NCBI RefSeq assembly: GCF_900163545.1
Contig: NZ_FUHW01000053.1
Location: 1 to 63,615, forward strand
Length of the DNA: 63,615 nucleotides
Direction of reading: 5' to 3'
From: Arthrobacter rhombi
GTDB lineage: Bacteria > Actinomycetota > Actinomycetes > Actinomycetales > Micrococcaceae
A program made the position numbers and the translations under genes. Positions 53,974-63,053 of the stretch are shown here, in pieces; within the stretch, counting starts at the first letter, position 1, and each line of letters starts with the position of its first letter. The notes under the pieces were generated by a model. It made no database searches. It had not been told where the DNA came from and saw only the letters and a list, made by a program, of their open reading frames with translations.

Positions 53974-54081
53974 CGACAGGGGAGCGTCGTCGCCCGGCCA
54001 CGGCCGGAAACTTCGACGCTGAGAGTGCGGATCACCGCAGACCCTCGAACCTGCTCCGGCTCGTACCGGCGAAGGGAGTCG
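53974..54081 (+). promoter_or_regulatory. TPP riboswitch (THI element)
   Basis: The thi-box is clear: CGACAGGGGAGC (53974-53985), CGACGCTGAGAGTGCGG (54014-54030) with its CTGAGA core, CCGCAGACCC (54035-54044), then GAACCTGCTCCGGCTCGTACCGGCGAAGGGAGTCG (54047-54081). P1 pairs CGAC (53974-53977) with GTCG (54078-54081). It lies just before a thiamine/HMP ECF transporter, the expected target. Confidence 0.96.
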
Positions 54082-54119
54082 AGAATCTCAGGACACGCGG
54101 ATCCGCCGCGGAGTCCTCC

Positions 54120-54139
54120 CCTCCTTGAAACCAAGGAGG
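54120..54139 (+). promoter_or_regulatory. Shine-Dalgarno sequestering hairpin of the TPP riboswitch
   Basis: CCTCCTTG (54120-54127) pairs perfectly with CAAGGAGG (54132-54139), loop AAAC; the right arm is the ykoE ribosome binding site, 8 nt before the ATG. CTCCC at 54116-54120 can instead pair with GGGAG at 54074-54078 in the aptamer's closing strand. This suggests translational shut-off when TPP is bound. Confidence 0.75.
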
Positions 54140-54147
54140 AACACCCT

Positions 54148-54768
54148 ATGAGCAGCACCCTTTCGGCGGCACCGACCGCCCGATACACCTGGCGGGTCGT
54201 GGACATCGTCGTGGCCTCCGTCATCGCCGTGGCCTCCGGCGTGATCTTCTGGGCCTGGAACACCACCCACCACGTCTTCGACGTCATTTTCGTCGCCTTC
54301 CCGCCCTCATCGGCCCTGCTGGCCGGAATGTGGCTCTTCCCCGCGGTCCTGGGGGCCCTGATCATCCGCAAACCAGGCGCAGCACTGTTCTGCGAGATGG
54401 TCGCGGCCGTCGTTTCCTCGCTGCTGGGATCGGAATACGGTTGGACGGTCTGGGCCTCGGGAATCATCCAGGGGCTCGGCGCCGAAATCGTTTTTGCGCT
54501 GCTGCTCTACCGCCGCTGGTCGCTGCCGGTGGCCCTGTTCGCCGGAATGCTGACCGGGATCTTCGGGGGAGTGAACGACGCCTTCGTCTTCTCCTGGTTC
54601 CCCGAATACACGGCGAGCATGAAACTGGCCTACGTGGTGTTCATGGCCATTTCGGGGCTGATCATCGCCGGCCTGGGGTCGTGGGCGCTGACGCGCGCGC
54701 TCTCACGGACCGGGGCGTTGTCCTCGATGGCTTCGCGGAAGGCCGCCCAGGAACGGGTTCTAGGGTGA
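54148..54768 (+). CDS. ykoE: ECF transporter S component YkoE (thiamine/HMP)
   Basis: A 206-aa membrane protein with about five to six helices, substrate-binding component of the YkoEDC-type ECF importer for the thiamine precursor HMP or thiamine. 'GVIFWAWNTTHHVFDVIFVA', 'YGWTVWASGIIQGLGAEIVF' and 'GMLTGIFGGVNDAFVFSWFP' match YkoE. AAGGAGG lies 8 nt before ATG 54148, inside the riboswitch hairpin. The 41 open codons upstream lie in the aptamer. Confidence 0.93.
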   Translation: MSSTLSAAPTARYTWRVVDIVVASVIAVASGVIFWAWNTTHHVFDVIFVAFPPSSALLAGMWLFPAVLGALIIRKPGAALFCEMVAAVVSSLLGSEYGWTVWASGIIQGLGAEIVFALLLYRRWSLPVALFAGMLTGIFGGVNDAFVFSWFPEYTASMKLAYVVFMAISGLIIAGLGSWALTRALSRTGALSSMASRKAAQERVLG

Positions 54769-54772
54769 ATCG

Positions 54773-57208
54773 ATGACCTCTGATGCACCGACCGGAACCC
54801 GCGGCTCTCCACCGGCCGCCGGGGTCGGCGACGTCCGTGCTGCTGCGGTCCGCGCCCGCGGTTGGGGATGGCAGCACGCCGGGCGGGAGACGCCCGCAGT
54901 CTTGGGTTTGGACCTCGACATCCAGGCCGGGGAAAAAGTGTTGCTCGTCGGCCCCTCTGGCGCCGGAAAATCGACGCTCATGCACGCCCTGGCCGGGGTG
55001 CTGCAGGATGACGAGGACAACGCCTCGGCCGGGGAACTACTGATTGACGGTTTACCGGCTGCGGCAGCCCGCGGCCGGACCGGTCTGATGCAGCAGGACC
55101 CCGAAACCCAGGTCGTCCAGGCCCGGGTGGGGGACGACGTCGCCTTTGGCGCGGAGAACCTCTCGGTGGACCCGGAGCTGATCTGGCCCCGCGTCAGCGA
55201 ATCCCTGCAGGCGGTGGGACTTGACCTGCCACTGGACCACCCCACCTCGTCCCTGTCGGGAGGGCAGAAGCAACGCCTGGCCCTGGCCGGGATCCTGGCC
55301 ATGCGCCCCGGACTCGTCCTGTTGGATGAGCCGACAGCAAATCTCGACCCCGACGGGGTGCTGGAAGTGCGGGACGCAGTGCTCGAGGCACTCGGCGCCA
55401 GCGGAGCAACGATGATCATCGTTGAGCACCGGCTCACCGCCTGGGCAGATGCCGTGGATCGGGTGATCGTGCTGGAGCCCGGCGGCGGTGTGGCCTACCA
55501 GGGCGCACCGGCCAGGCTGTTCGCTCCCGGCCCCCTCCGTGAACGGCTCATCGACGCCGGGATCTGGGTCCCCGGCCACACGCCCGTACTGCCCGCACGG
55601 GCCCCGGCAAAAGAACCGGCCGCCGGCTTGTTGAGCGCCCGAAGGCTGGCCGTATCCAGAACAGCCTCCGGTGCCCCCGTCGTGTCGGGTCTGGACCTGC
55701 GGATCGACGCCGGTCAGGCGCTGTGTATCACCGGAGCCAACGGGGCCGGCAAATCGACGTTGGCCCTGACTCTGGCCGGGCTGCTGCCCGAACGTCGGGG
55801 CAGCGTCGCGGCACTGCCTGCCCTTTCCGGTGCCCAGGACCTCCCCGAGGAAACCGAACCCGTGCACCCCGACCGGCCCTACACGTGGCGGGCCGGGGAA
55901 CTCGTGGGGCGGATCGGCACCGTCTTCCAGGAGCCCGAACACCAGTTCGTCACCACCACCGTCCGCGCGGAATTGGCCTTTGGCCCCCGGCATGCCCGCA
56001 CACCGGGGTCGAAGACCCGGCTGTACACCGACGCGCACATCACCGAACGGGTCGATGAGCTGTTGGACCGGCTGGGGCTGAGGCATCTGGCCGACGCGAA
56101 CCCGTTCACCCTCTCGGGAGGCGAAAAGCGCAGGTTGTCGGTGGCCACGGTGCTCGCGGCCCGACCGCGACTGCTGATCCTCGATGAGCCGACGTTCGGC
56201 CAGGACGCCAATACGTGGAAGGAACTGGCGCTGCTGCTGCGCGAACAACTCGACGAGGGCGTCGCCGTCGTCGCGGTCACCCACGATGCGGCGTTCGCCG
56301 CCGCGTTGGGGGCCTCCACCTTCGAGGTCGCCGCCGACCTGCGCCCCGTGCAGGAACCCGGAACCCCCACGCAGGAGGAACCGGCAACCGATCCTCGGGC
56401 CGCGGGGGGGATGCCGGGGCTGGAACCCGACGCAGGTGCCCGGGCCAGCTTCTTCGGTCGGTGCAACCCGCTGGCCAAACTCGCTGCGGTAGTGCTGGGG
56501 ACCGTGCCCCTGATCGCCTCCCTGGACCTGGTGACCTCCTCCGTCGTCGTGCTGGCCAGTCTGTTGCTGCTGCGCCTGGCAGGGATCGCCCCGACGCGAT
56601 TCCTGCGGCGGGCCTGGCCACTGCTGGTGGCCGCATTATTTGCCGCCTGGGGCACCGCCCTGGTCGGCAACGACGCAGGTGCCGTCCTGCTGAACCTGGG
56701 GGTGGCCACGATCAGCGACGGATCGCTGATCTCCGGGGTGGCCACCGGTCTGCGGATTTTTGCGGTAGCGGTTCCCGCGGTCATCGTTTTGTCCAGTACC
56801 GACCCCACCGATCTGGCCAATGCGCTGGCCCAACAAGCCAGGTTGCCTCACCGTTTCGTGTTGGGTGCCTTGGCCGGGATGCGCCTGATGGGTTTGCTGG
56901 CCGAGGAGTGGGTGACGCTGGGTATGGCCCGTCGTGCCCGCGGTGTGGGGGCCCAAGGGGGTTTCGTGCAGCGTCTGCGGGCCAATGCAGGTCAAAGTCT
57001 GGGGCTGATGGTCCAGGCCATCCGTAGGGCCTCCCGGCTGGCGGTCACCATGGAAGCCAAAGGCTTCGGTGGGGCCCACCGCACTTGGGCGCGAACCGCC
57101 TCCTTCTCCTGGCGGGACGGGGCCCTGGTGTCCGGTGGCCTCACCCTGGGGGCGGTGGCCACCACGGCCGCCGTGCTCACCGGGGCGTGGAACCTGGTCT
57201 GGGGGTGA
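54773..57208 (+). CDS. ECF energising module in one chain: two ATPases plus T component
   Basis: An 811-aa fusion equal to YkoD plus YkoC. ATPase 1: Walker A GPSGAGKST (60-68), signature LSGGQ (161-165), Walker B LVLLDE (181-186). ATPase 2: Walker A GANGAGKST (321-329), signature LSGGE (447-451), Walker B LLILDE. Residues about 545-811 are a CbiQ/EcfT membrane domain starting 'FFGRCNPLAKLAAVVLGTVP' and holding the coupling motif 'ARRARGVGAQ' followed by a second 'ASRLAVTMEAKGFGG' (A-x-R-x-R-G/A-x-G type). It starts 4 nt after ykoE, so it works with that S component under the TPP riboswitch. Confidence 0.94.
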   Translation: MTSDAPTGTRGSPPAAGVGDVRAAAVRARGWGWQHAGRETPAVLGLDLDIQAGEKVLLVGPSGAGKSTLMHALAGVLQDDEDNASAGELLIDGLPAAAARGRTGLMQQDPETQVVQARVGDDVAFGAENLSVDPELIWPRVSESLQAVGLDLPLDHPTSSLSGGQKQRLALAGILAMRPGLVLLDEPTANLDPDGVLEVRDAVLEALGASGATMIIVEHRLTAWADAVDRVIVLEPGGGVAYQGAPARLFAPGPLRERLIDAGIWVPGHTPVLPARAPAKEPAAGLLSARRLAVSRTASGAPVVSGLDLRIDAGQALCITGANGAGKSTLALTLAGLLPERRGSVAALPALSGAQDLPEETEPVHPDRPYTWRAGELVGRIGTVFQEPEHQFVTTTVRAELAFGPRHARTPGSKTRLYTDAHITERVDELLDRLGLRHLADANPFTLSGGEKRRLSVATVLAARPRLLILDEPTFGQDANTWKELALLLREQLDEGVAVVAVTHDAAFAAALGASTFEVAADLRPVQEPGTPTQEEPATDPRAAGGMPGLEPDAGARASFFGRCNPLAKLAAVVLGTVPLIASLDLVTSSVVVLASLLLLRLAGIAPTRFLRRAWPLLVAALFAAWGTALVGNDAGAVLLNLGVATISDGSLISGVATGLRIFAVAVPAVIVLSSTDPTDLANALAQQARLPHRFVLGALAGMRLMGLLAEEWVTLGMARRARGVGAQGGFVQRLRANAGQSLGLMVQAIRRASRLAVTMEAKGFGGAHRTWARTASFSWRDGALVSGGLTLGAVATTAAVLTGAWNLVWG

Positions 57209-57223
57209 GGTGGTTCCCTCGGC

Positions 57224-58483
57224 TCAGCGTATGTACTCGAAGTGCCACGCCTCGGCGTAGCGGGACCCCTGTTCGTAAATCTTGTGGTGCACCCACCCGT
57301 GGCTCTTCGAATGGGCCTTGAGCCACAAGTAGTACGTGCCGCCGAAACCGTAGTCGCGAGTCTCGGGGAAGTCGATCGCCAACCCCCACCCGTGGTTGGA
57401 TGTTCCTGGTTTGGCGGCGATCATCGGGCCCAGCTCCCGGTACAGATATTCCTGGGTGCCGCGCGTGCGGTAGGTCAAGTCGATTTGCAGGTTGCGCCCG
57501 AACTTCTTCTTGAAGGCCGCGTTCAGTTGTGTCAGATCACTGAGGGCGGGGCCGGCGATCAGGTTCCTGCCCGGATCCCAGGAGATGGCCACCAGATTCG
57601 CGGAGGGAAGCCGGCCATTGGCCATCTTGCGGATCTGGGCGGCCGTTGTGCGGCCCGGCCATGTGCTGGTCCGAGGCTGGCTGCGCCGCAGGGTGCTGGC
57701 CCTCACCCAGCCGGTGGCCCCTGCGGTACGCACGCAATACCAGCCCTTCGGGGTGGCATGTTTCTTCTCCCATCGCACGTCCCGCCAGGCGACGGTGCCT
57801 GCCGGGAGGTCTCCGATCATCAGGGCCCCGTTGGCCAGATGGGCCACGTCGGAGCCGTTGGTTGAGAAGTAGTACCGAGCACTGGTGGGCAGGCCGTTGC
57901 GGGTGGAAGTGTAGGCGGGATCGCTCGACAGGTCCGCTGTGAGGTACCGGTGCGAGACATAGCCGGTTCGACCCCGATAGCTCAGCCGGTACCAGCCGTT
58001 GGCGGCGACCCCGGTGGCTGTGAATTTAGCGTTCTTCGTCAATGTGCCCAGATGCTTGCCGTGCGAGGAAGCGGAGGACCTGACATTCAGCGCTGCCAAG
58101 GTCTTGACCCTGGCTGAGATCTTGGTGACCTTCGGGGGTGTGGCCCTCTTCGCGGCAGGGAGAACCTTGACGTAGCGATGGGAAACATAGCCGGTCTTTC
58201 CCCGGTAGCTGATCCGGTACCAGCCGTTGGAGGCCCGGCCGGTGGAGGTGACCGTGGTGCCCTTCGCTAGCGTTCCCAGCTTGGCTCCTGCGGCAGCGGC
58301 GCGGGCGCGGACGTTGAGATTCGCCGTCGTTTTGATCTTGGTGGAGGCTGCGACCGCAGCTTCCGGAGTGAGTAAAGTTCCAGCGCCGCCGAGCAGGGAG
58401 GCGGCGGCCACCGCGACGACGGCGAGGAGCCGGCGACGATCCAAGGTGGTCTCGGCCATCGGTGCAGCAGGTGTAGTTTCCAT
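57224..58483 (-). CDS. Exported SH3b-repeat M15 peptidase
   Basis: A 419-aa exported peptidoglycan enzyme. The N-terminal signal has 'LDRRRLLAVVAVAAASLLGG', a possible Tat signal. Three bacterial SH3 domains follow: about 48-105 and 120-180, both with 'GWYR(L/I)SYRGKTGYVSHRY'-like ends, and a third, more divergent one at about 190-275. The C-terminal M15C/VanY-like domain has zinc ligands in 'GTSNHGWGLAIDFPE' (His, Asp) and 'EAWHFEYI' (His). AAGGA lies 5 nt before ATG 58483. SH3b domains probably bind the wall. Confidence 0.9.
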   Translation of the reverse strand: METTPAAPMAETTLDRRRLLAVVAVAAASLLGGAGTLLTPEAAVAASTKIKTTANLNVRARAAAAGAKLGTLAKGTTVTSTGRASNGWYRISYRGKTGYVSHRYVKVLPAAKRATPPKVTKISARVKTLAALNVRSSASSHGKHLGTLTKNAKFTATGVAANGWYRLSYRGRTGYVSHRYLTADLSSDPAYTSTRNGLPTSARYYFSTNGSDVAHLANGALMIGDLPAGTVAWRDVRWEKKHATPKGWYCVRTAGATGWVRASTLRRSQPRTSTWPGRTTAAQIRKMANGRLPSANLVAISWDPGRNLIAGPALSDLTQLNAAFKKKFGRNLQIDLTYRTRGTQEYLYRELGPMIAAKPGTSNHGWGLAIDFPETRDYGFGGTYYLWLKAHSKSHGWVHHKIYEQGSRYAEAWHFEYIR

Positions 58484-58508
58484 GGGGTTCCTTCCCCGCC
58501 GGTGGCGC

Positions 58509-59399
58509 CTATCCGATGGCTTCGAGCAGGGCCGACAGTTCGTCATGCAGCTCACGATCGCGGGCAATCGCTGTGCCGTCGATGGAGGTGACCGGTGCTA
58601 GAAGCCGGATGCTGGAGACCAACCAGAGTGCGTCGGCTTCGAACAGGTCCCGTGGTTCCAACGGACCATAGCCGAGCGTCCAACCTGCGGTTTCGGCGGC
58701 TGCGAAGATCGCGCCCTGGGTGGTTCCGGGAAGGATGCCGGTTTCCAGCAATGGGGTGACCAGATGCTTGACCCCGTTGACACGGGTGGCCAGCAGCACC
58801 GTCGAAGTCGGCCCCTCGAGTACGCGTGCGTCGCTGGACGTGAAAATCACGTCCTCGGCCCCGAGCGTGCGCGCATGACGCAGGGCTGCCATGTTCACCG
58901 CATAGGAGAGCGTCTTGGCGCCCATCAGCAGCCAGGGGGCGCGTTCGGCCAGCGAGGAATCGTACCCACGATCCAACAGCACGACGGCGACGCCCTCCTC
59001 GCGTTGACGGCGTCCCGACTCCGGGGCGGGGGAGACGGTGACCCAGGCGGTGCCATGGGGCTCATCCTCGGGCCCACGCGTGACCACCAGCTTCACCACT
59101 GCCTCGTCGGGGTCCTCGGGCCCCGGGGTGCGCTCTTGTTCATACCGGGTGACCGCGGTAGCGATGGCCGCCCGCCAGGACTGCTCATCGGGCAGATCCA
59201 GGTCGCAGCTGGCCGCCGACACCCGGAGCCGGGAGAGGTGGGCGTCCAGTTTCCGGACGGCCCCGGCGGTGTACAACATGGACTCGAAGACCCCGTCGCC
59301 GCGGATGACCCCCTGATCGGTGACGAGCAGTTGCGCGACGGAGGCATCGGCGAGGCGGCCGGCCGGCGTGGAGGGGTCCAAGAACACCAAGACTGTCAT
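58509..59399 (-). CDS. pabC: 4-amino-4-deoxychorismate lyase
   Basis: A 296-aa fold-type IV PLP enzyme that releases p-aminobenzoate from aminodeoxychorismate. The PLP lysine is Lys162 in 'LLMGAKTLSYAVNM', the Glu facing the cofactor is in 'DARVLEGPTSTVLLAT', and 'LLETGILPGTTQGAIF' binds the phosphate. 'VTDQGVIRGDGVFE' is the N-terminal block. D-amino-acid or branched-chain aminotransferases share the fold, but the nearby PabB fusion favours PabC. The PabB gene is on the same strand, separated by the oppositely oriented cls. Confidence 0.85.
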   Translation of the reverse strand: MTVLVFLDPSTPAGRLADASVAQLLVTDQGVIRGDGVFESMLYTAGAVRKLDAHLSRLRVSAASCDLDLPDEQSWRAAIATAVTRYEQERTPGPEDPDEAVVKLVVTRGPEDEPHGTAWVTVSPAPESGRRQREEGVAVVLLDRGYDSSLAERAPWLLMGAKTLSYAVNMAALRHARTLGAEDVIFTSSDARVLEGPTSTVLLATRVNGVKHLVTPLLETGILPGTTQGAIFAAAETAGWTLGYGPLEPRDLFEADALWLVSSIRLLAPVTSIDGTAIARDRELHDELSALLEAIG

Positions 59400-59473
59400 G
59401 GGCCAAGATTACCCCGGCAGTTCATTCCTGCCGCTAGGCTTGGACCGTCTTGAAGTCGTTGAGAGGTGCGTCC

Positions 59474-60955
59474 TTGACCGAATCATTGTTCCTGTGGCAG
59501 GACCTTCCCGGATGGTTGTTGTCGATCCTCTGGGTAGTCGACCTCGGGATCCGGGTCGTCATGCTCGGTGTCGTCCCCGGGAACCGTCGTCCGACCACCG
59601 CCATGGCCTGGCTGCTGTCCATCTTCTTCTTCCCCGTCGTCGGGCTGGGCCTTTTCCTGCTCTTCGGGAACTTCAAGCTTTCGCGGAAACGGATCGATCG
59701 GCAAACCGCCGTCAACCAACGGGTGATCGACGCCACCGAGACCCTAGACGTGGACAATGGCCCACCGGATGCCCCCGACTGGGTCCGCTCGGCCATCGAA
59801 CTGAACCGCAATCTCGGGGCCTTCCCGCTCCAGGAGGGCAACCAGTTCGACTTCATCAAGGATTCCAGCGAGTCGATCCGGCAGATGACCGAGGCCATCG
59901 GCTCGGCGAAGGACTACGTGAACGCCCAGTTCTACATCGTCGGCGACGACCCGGAGCTCACCGGGCCCTTCCTGAGGGCCCTGGAGGATGCCGCCGACCG
60001 CGGGGTACGGGTCAGGTTCCTCTTCGACCACCTGGGCACGATGCGCACCGCCGGGTACCGCGAGCTCTTGCGCCGGCTCCGTGCCAGCGGTATCGAATGG
60101 CGGCGGATGCTCCCCATCTCGCTGCTGCATTTGAAGTGGCGCCGACCCGATCTGCGTAACCACCGGAAGATCCTGGTCATCGACGGGGAAATTGCCTTCA
60201 CGGGGAGCCAAAACCTCATTGAGCCGGGCTATAAGCGCAAGTCCTCGCAGAGGATCGGCCGCGAGTGGATCGACTTGATGGCTCGGGTGCGTGGCCCGAT
60301 GGTCACCGGGCTGGACGTCGTTTTTGCCACGGATTGGTCGCAGGAGACCGATGAGAACCTGCTGGCGGATCTGAACGAAGGCGGCGTCCCCGAGCCCTGC
60401 GGTCAGCAGAGCGGACAGATTGTTCCCTCCGGACCGGGATTCGAATCGGAGAACAACCTGCGCCTGTTCAATACGTTGATGTATTCGGCCACGGAGAAGC
60501 TGACGATCACCAGCCCCTACTTCGTGCCGGATGACTCGATGCTCTACGCCATCACCACGGCAGCCCAACGCGGGGTCGAAGTCGAACTGCTGGTTTCCGA
60601 ACGCGGCGACCAGGCGTTGGTCCACCACGCCCAACAGTCCTACTACCTGCAGTTGCTGAAGGCAGGAGTGAAGATCTACAGGTATCACCAGCCGATGGTC
60701 CTCCATACCAAATGCTTCACCGTCGACGACGAGGTGGCGGTCTTCGGGTCCTCCAATATGGATATGCGGTCCTTCTCGCTGAACTTGGAAGTCTCCCTGA
60801 TGCTGCTGGGCCCCCAAGCGGTAGGGCAGATCAACAAGGTCCAGGATGCGTATAAGGAAAAGTGCACGCTGCTCACCCTCGACGACTGGCTGGGCCGTCC
60901 ACGAACCGTGCGTTATCTGGATAACGTTGCCCGGCTGACGGCAACCCTGCAGTAG
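59474..60955 (+). CDS. cls: Cardiolipin synthase
   Basis: A 493-aa membrane-bound phospholipase D-family enzyme that joins two phosphatidylglycerols. Two N-terminal membrane helices (about 12-32 and 45-66) precede two HKD motifs: His230-x-Lys232 with Asp237 ('NHRKILVIDG', 'FTGSQN'), and His411-x-Lys413 with Asp418 ('HTKCFTVDDE', 'FGSSNMDMRS'). The start is TTG 59474, with AGAGG 7 nt upstream. The end is convergent with the PabB fusion 7 bp away. Confidence 0.94.
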   Translation: MTESLFLWQDLPGWLLSILWVVDLGIRVVMLGVVPGNRRPTTAMAWLLSIFFFPVVGLGLFLLFGNFKLSRKRIDRQTAVNQRVIDATETLDVDNGPPDAPDWVRSAIELNRNLGAFPLQEGNQFDFIKDSSESIRQMTEAIGSAKDYVNAQFYIVGDDPELTGPFLRALEDAADRGVRVRFLFDHLGTMRTAGYRELLRRLRASGIEWRRMLPISLLHLKWRRPDLRNHRKILVIDGEIAFTGSQNLIEPGYKRKSSQRIGREWIDLMARVRGPMVTGLDVVFATDWSQETDENLLADLNEGGVPEPCGQQSGQIVPSGPGFESENNLRLFNTLMYSATEKLTITSPYFVPDDSMLYAITTAAQRGVEVELLVSERGDQALVHHAQQSYYLQLLKAGVKIYRYHQPMVLHTKCFTVDDEVAVFGSSNMDMRSFSLNLEVSLMLLGPQAVGQINKVQDAYKEKCTLLTLDDWLGRPRTVRYLDNVARLTATLQ

Positions 60956-60962
60956 GCGCGGC

Positions 60963-63053
60963 TCAGGCCTCGAAGCCGAATTCGGCCCCGAGCGCCGAGA
61001 GCACACCCCGGGACTTGGTCTTCACTTCTTCCCATTCGGCCGCCGGATCCGAATCGGCGGTGATCGCCCCGCCGAGGCCGAGACTGAGCTGCCAGGGCCC
61101 GTCGGGAGCAGGACCACCCCCGGCACCGCAGGAGGCTAAGGGGTCCCGTCGGGCAACGAGCGTGCGGATGACCACCGCCAGATCGGCGGCTGCGCTATGG
61201 GAGAAGTACCCGACGGCCCCCGAGTACACCCCACGGGGACGCCCCTCCTCGAGTCGGTCCAGGATGGCCATGGTCGATATCTTCGGCGCCCCGGTCATCG
61301 ACCCCGGCGGGAAGGCAGCGGCCACCGCCTCGGCCCGCGAAGCATCGGGGAGCAGCCGTGCCTCGATCGTGGACACCAGTTGATGCACGGTCGCGTAGCT
61401 CTCCACCGCGCAGAGACGTGGAACGCGGAGCGACGAAGGATCGGCGCAGCGGGAGAGGTCGTTGCGCAGCAGATCCACGATCATGATGTTCTCCGCCCGG
61501 TCCTTCGGTGCCGTCGCCAAATCAAGGGCCAGCATGCTGTCCTTGACGGGATCTTCCGAACGGGGCCGCGTGCCCTTGATCGGTTCGGCACGGAGTAGCC
61601 CGGCCGCGTCCACGGACAGGAAACGTTCGGGGGAGGAACTGGCCACCACGATGCCACCCCACCGGATGTAGTGGGCGAAGGGTGCCGGGCTCGTTTCGCG
61701 CAGGTTCAGATATAGCTGCCACGGATCGAAGCTCCCCGGTTCGGCAGTGGCCGCCAGGGCCGTGGTCAGGCAGATCTCATAGCTGTTGCCCGCGGTGATC
61801 TGGTCCTGGGCTGCGAGGATCTTCGCCAGATATTCCTCCCGGGTGTCCGCCGCAGCAAAACCTGGTGGCGGGGCGCCCTGCAGCGGGGCTCCGGAGTCCG
61901 GGGGAACCCCGGGGGAGAGCGGCTGCTGCAGCGCCTCAACGGTGGAATCCAGCCAGTCCCGGGCATCCGGTGCCTCCAATGCCAGCAACCAGGCTTCGGC
62001 CCGTTCATGGTCGAGCACGATGGCCCGCCCCGGGTGCAGGAGGGCGGCGTCGGGGGTGGGGCTGGAGGTGCTCGGAACCGCCCCGGATTCGCGGCCGAGC
62101 TCGTAGCCCAACCAGCCCAGCCAGCCCAGCACGAATTCGCAGTCCAGTCCCTCCGGCCCTTGGAGCCGGGCGGTACCCCAATTACGGTCCAGCCAAGCGA
62201 AAAACGGGCCGGACAGTCGGGCGCGTGCGCAACCGGTGACGACCTGGGTCAGGCCGTCGTGGTGTTCGACCCGGGCGGCAGCTTCGCCGGAGTCATCCGC
62301 CAGAATGCTGAAACGGTTGCGGGTGGACCCCGGGGTGGAAGCGTTCGAGGATTCCAGCAGGACGGCATGCTCTCCGGGGCAGAGGCGTTCAAAGAGGCTG
62401 GTCGCAGCCCTCGAAGCCTCGGGCAGCGGGATCCTGCGGAACAGCAGCGTCTCCTGTGCCGCCGCCTGGAGTTCGTGCCGCAGGGGCTCCTGCAGCACCG
62501 GCAGCTGGGTGAGGGCGCGTAAGGCATCGGGTGGGGCGCTGCCGTCGGCCAGGTTCGCCACGATGACATCGGCGCGTTCGATGACCGGGTCCTGGTCCAG
62601 CCACCGTTGTTCCTGCGCGGCCCAGCGTTCCCAATGCGGGGCGAAGGTGTCGCCATCCCGGGCCAGGGCACGCCGTCGTCGGACGTCGTCCTCCACCTCG
62701 ACCCAGATGCTGGCATCTAGATAGGGGACTGCTTCCGTGCAGGAGGCCCCCACACCTTCGACGATGACCACGTCTGCGGCCACCGTGGTCCGGCGCTCGC
62801 CGTCGGTGTCTCGCACCCAATCCCAGGAGGTCCAGCGGGCGTCCTCCCCCCAATGGAGGGAGTCCAGAACCTCGGTGACATAGCGTTCGCGGCCACCCTC
62901 GAGCCCGTCCCAGCCGGTATAGATGTCTTCAAGGTGGAACAGGGAAACACTGCGGTGGATGCGCAGGCTCGTGGCCAATTCCAAGGCCAAGGTACTCTTG
63001 CCGGCCCCGGAGCGGCCATCGACCGCAATGATGACCGGTGATCTACGCGCCAC
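60963..63053 (-). CDS. pabB: Fusion of a uridine-kinase-like P-loop domain with aminodeoxychorismate synthase I
   Basis: A 696-aa protein. Residues 1-205 form a nucleotide kinase-like P-loop domain: Walker A GRSGAGKST (13-21), 'HLEDIYTGWDGLEGG' and 'ADVVIVEGVGAS'. Residues about 215-430 are a weakly conserved PabB N-lobe. The chorismate domain (about 435-690) is complete: PIKGT (491-495) whose Lys marks aminodeoxychorismate synthase rather than anthranilate synthase, 'ENIMIVDLLRNDL' (521-533), 'PPGSMTGAPK' (582-591) and 'RGVYSGAVGY'. GTG 63053 overlaps the phosphatase gene by 11 nt. It makes aminodeoxychorismate for folate; the kinase's role is unknown. Confidence 0.9.
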   Translation of the reverse strand: MARRSPVIIAVDGRSGAGKSTLALELATSLRIHRSVSLFHLEDIYTGWDGLEGGRERYVTEVLDSLHWGEDARWTSWDWVRDTDGERRTTVAADVVIVEGVGASCTEAVPYLDASIWVEVEDDVRRRRALARDGDTFAPHWERWAAQEQRWLDQDPVIERADVIVANLADGSAPPDALRALTQLPVLQEPLRHELQAAAQETLLFRRIPLPEASRAATSLFERLCPGEHAVLLESSNASTPGSTRNRFSILADDSGEAAARVEHHDGLTQVVTGCARARLSGPFFAWLDRNWGTARLQGPEGLDCEFVLGWLGWLGYELGRESGAVPSTSSPTPDAALLHPGRAIVLDHERAEAWLLALEAPDARDWLDSTVEALQQPLSPGVPPDSGAPLQGAPPPGFAAADTREEYLAKILAAQDQITAGNSYEICLTTALAATAEPGSFDPWQLYLNLRETSPAPFAHYIRWGGIVVASSSPERFLSVDAAGLLRAEPIKGTRPRSEDPVKDSMLALDLATAPKDRAENIMIVDLLRNDLSRCADPSSLRVPRLCAVESYATVHQLVSTIEARLLPDASRAEAVAAAFPPGSMTGAPKISTMAILDRLEEGRPRGVYSGAVGYFSHSAAADLAVVIRTLVARRDPLASCGAGGGPAPDGPWQLSLGLGGAITADSDPAAEWEEVKTKSRGVLSALGAEFGFEA

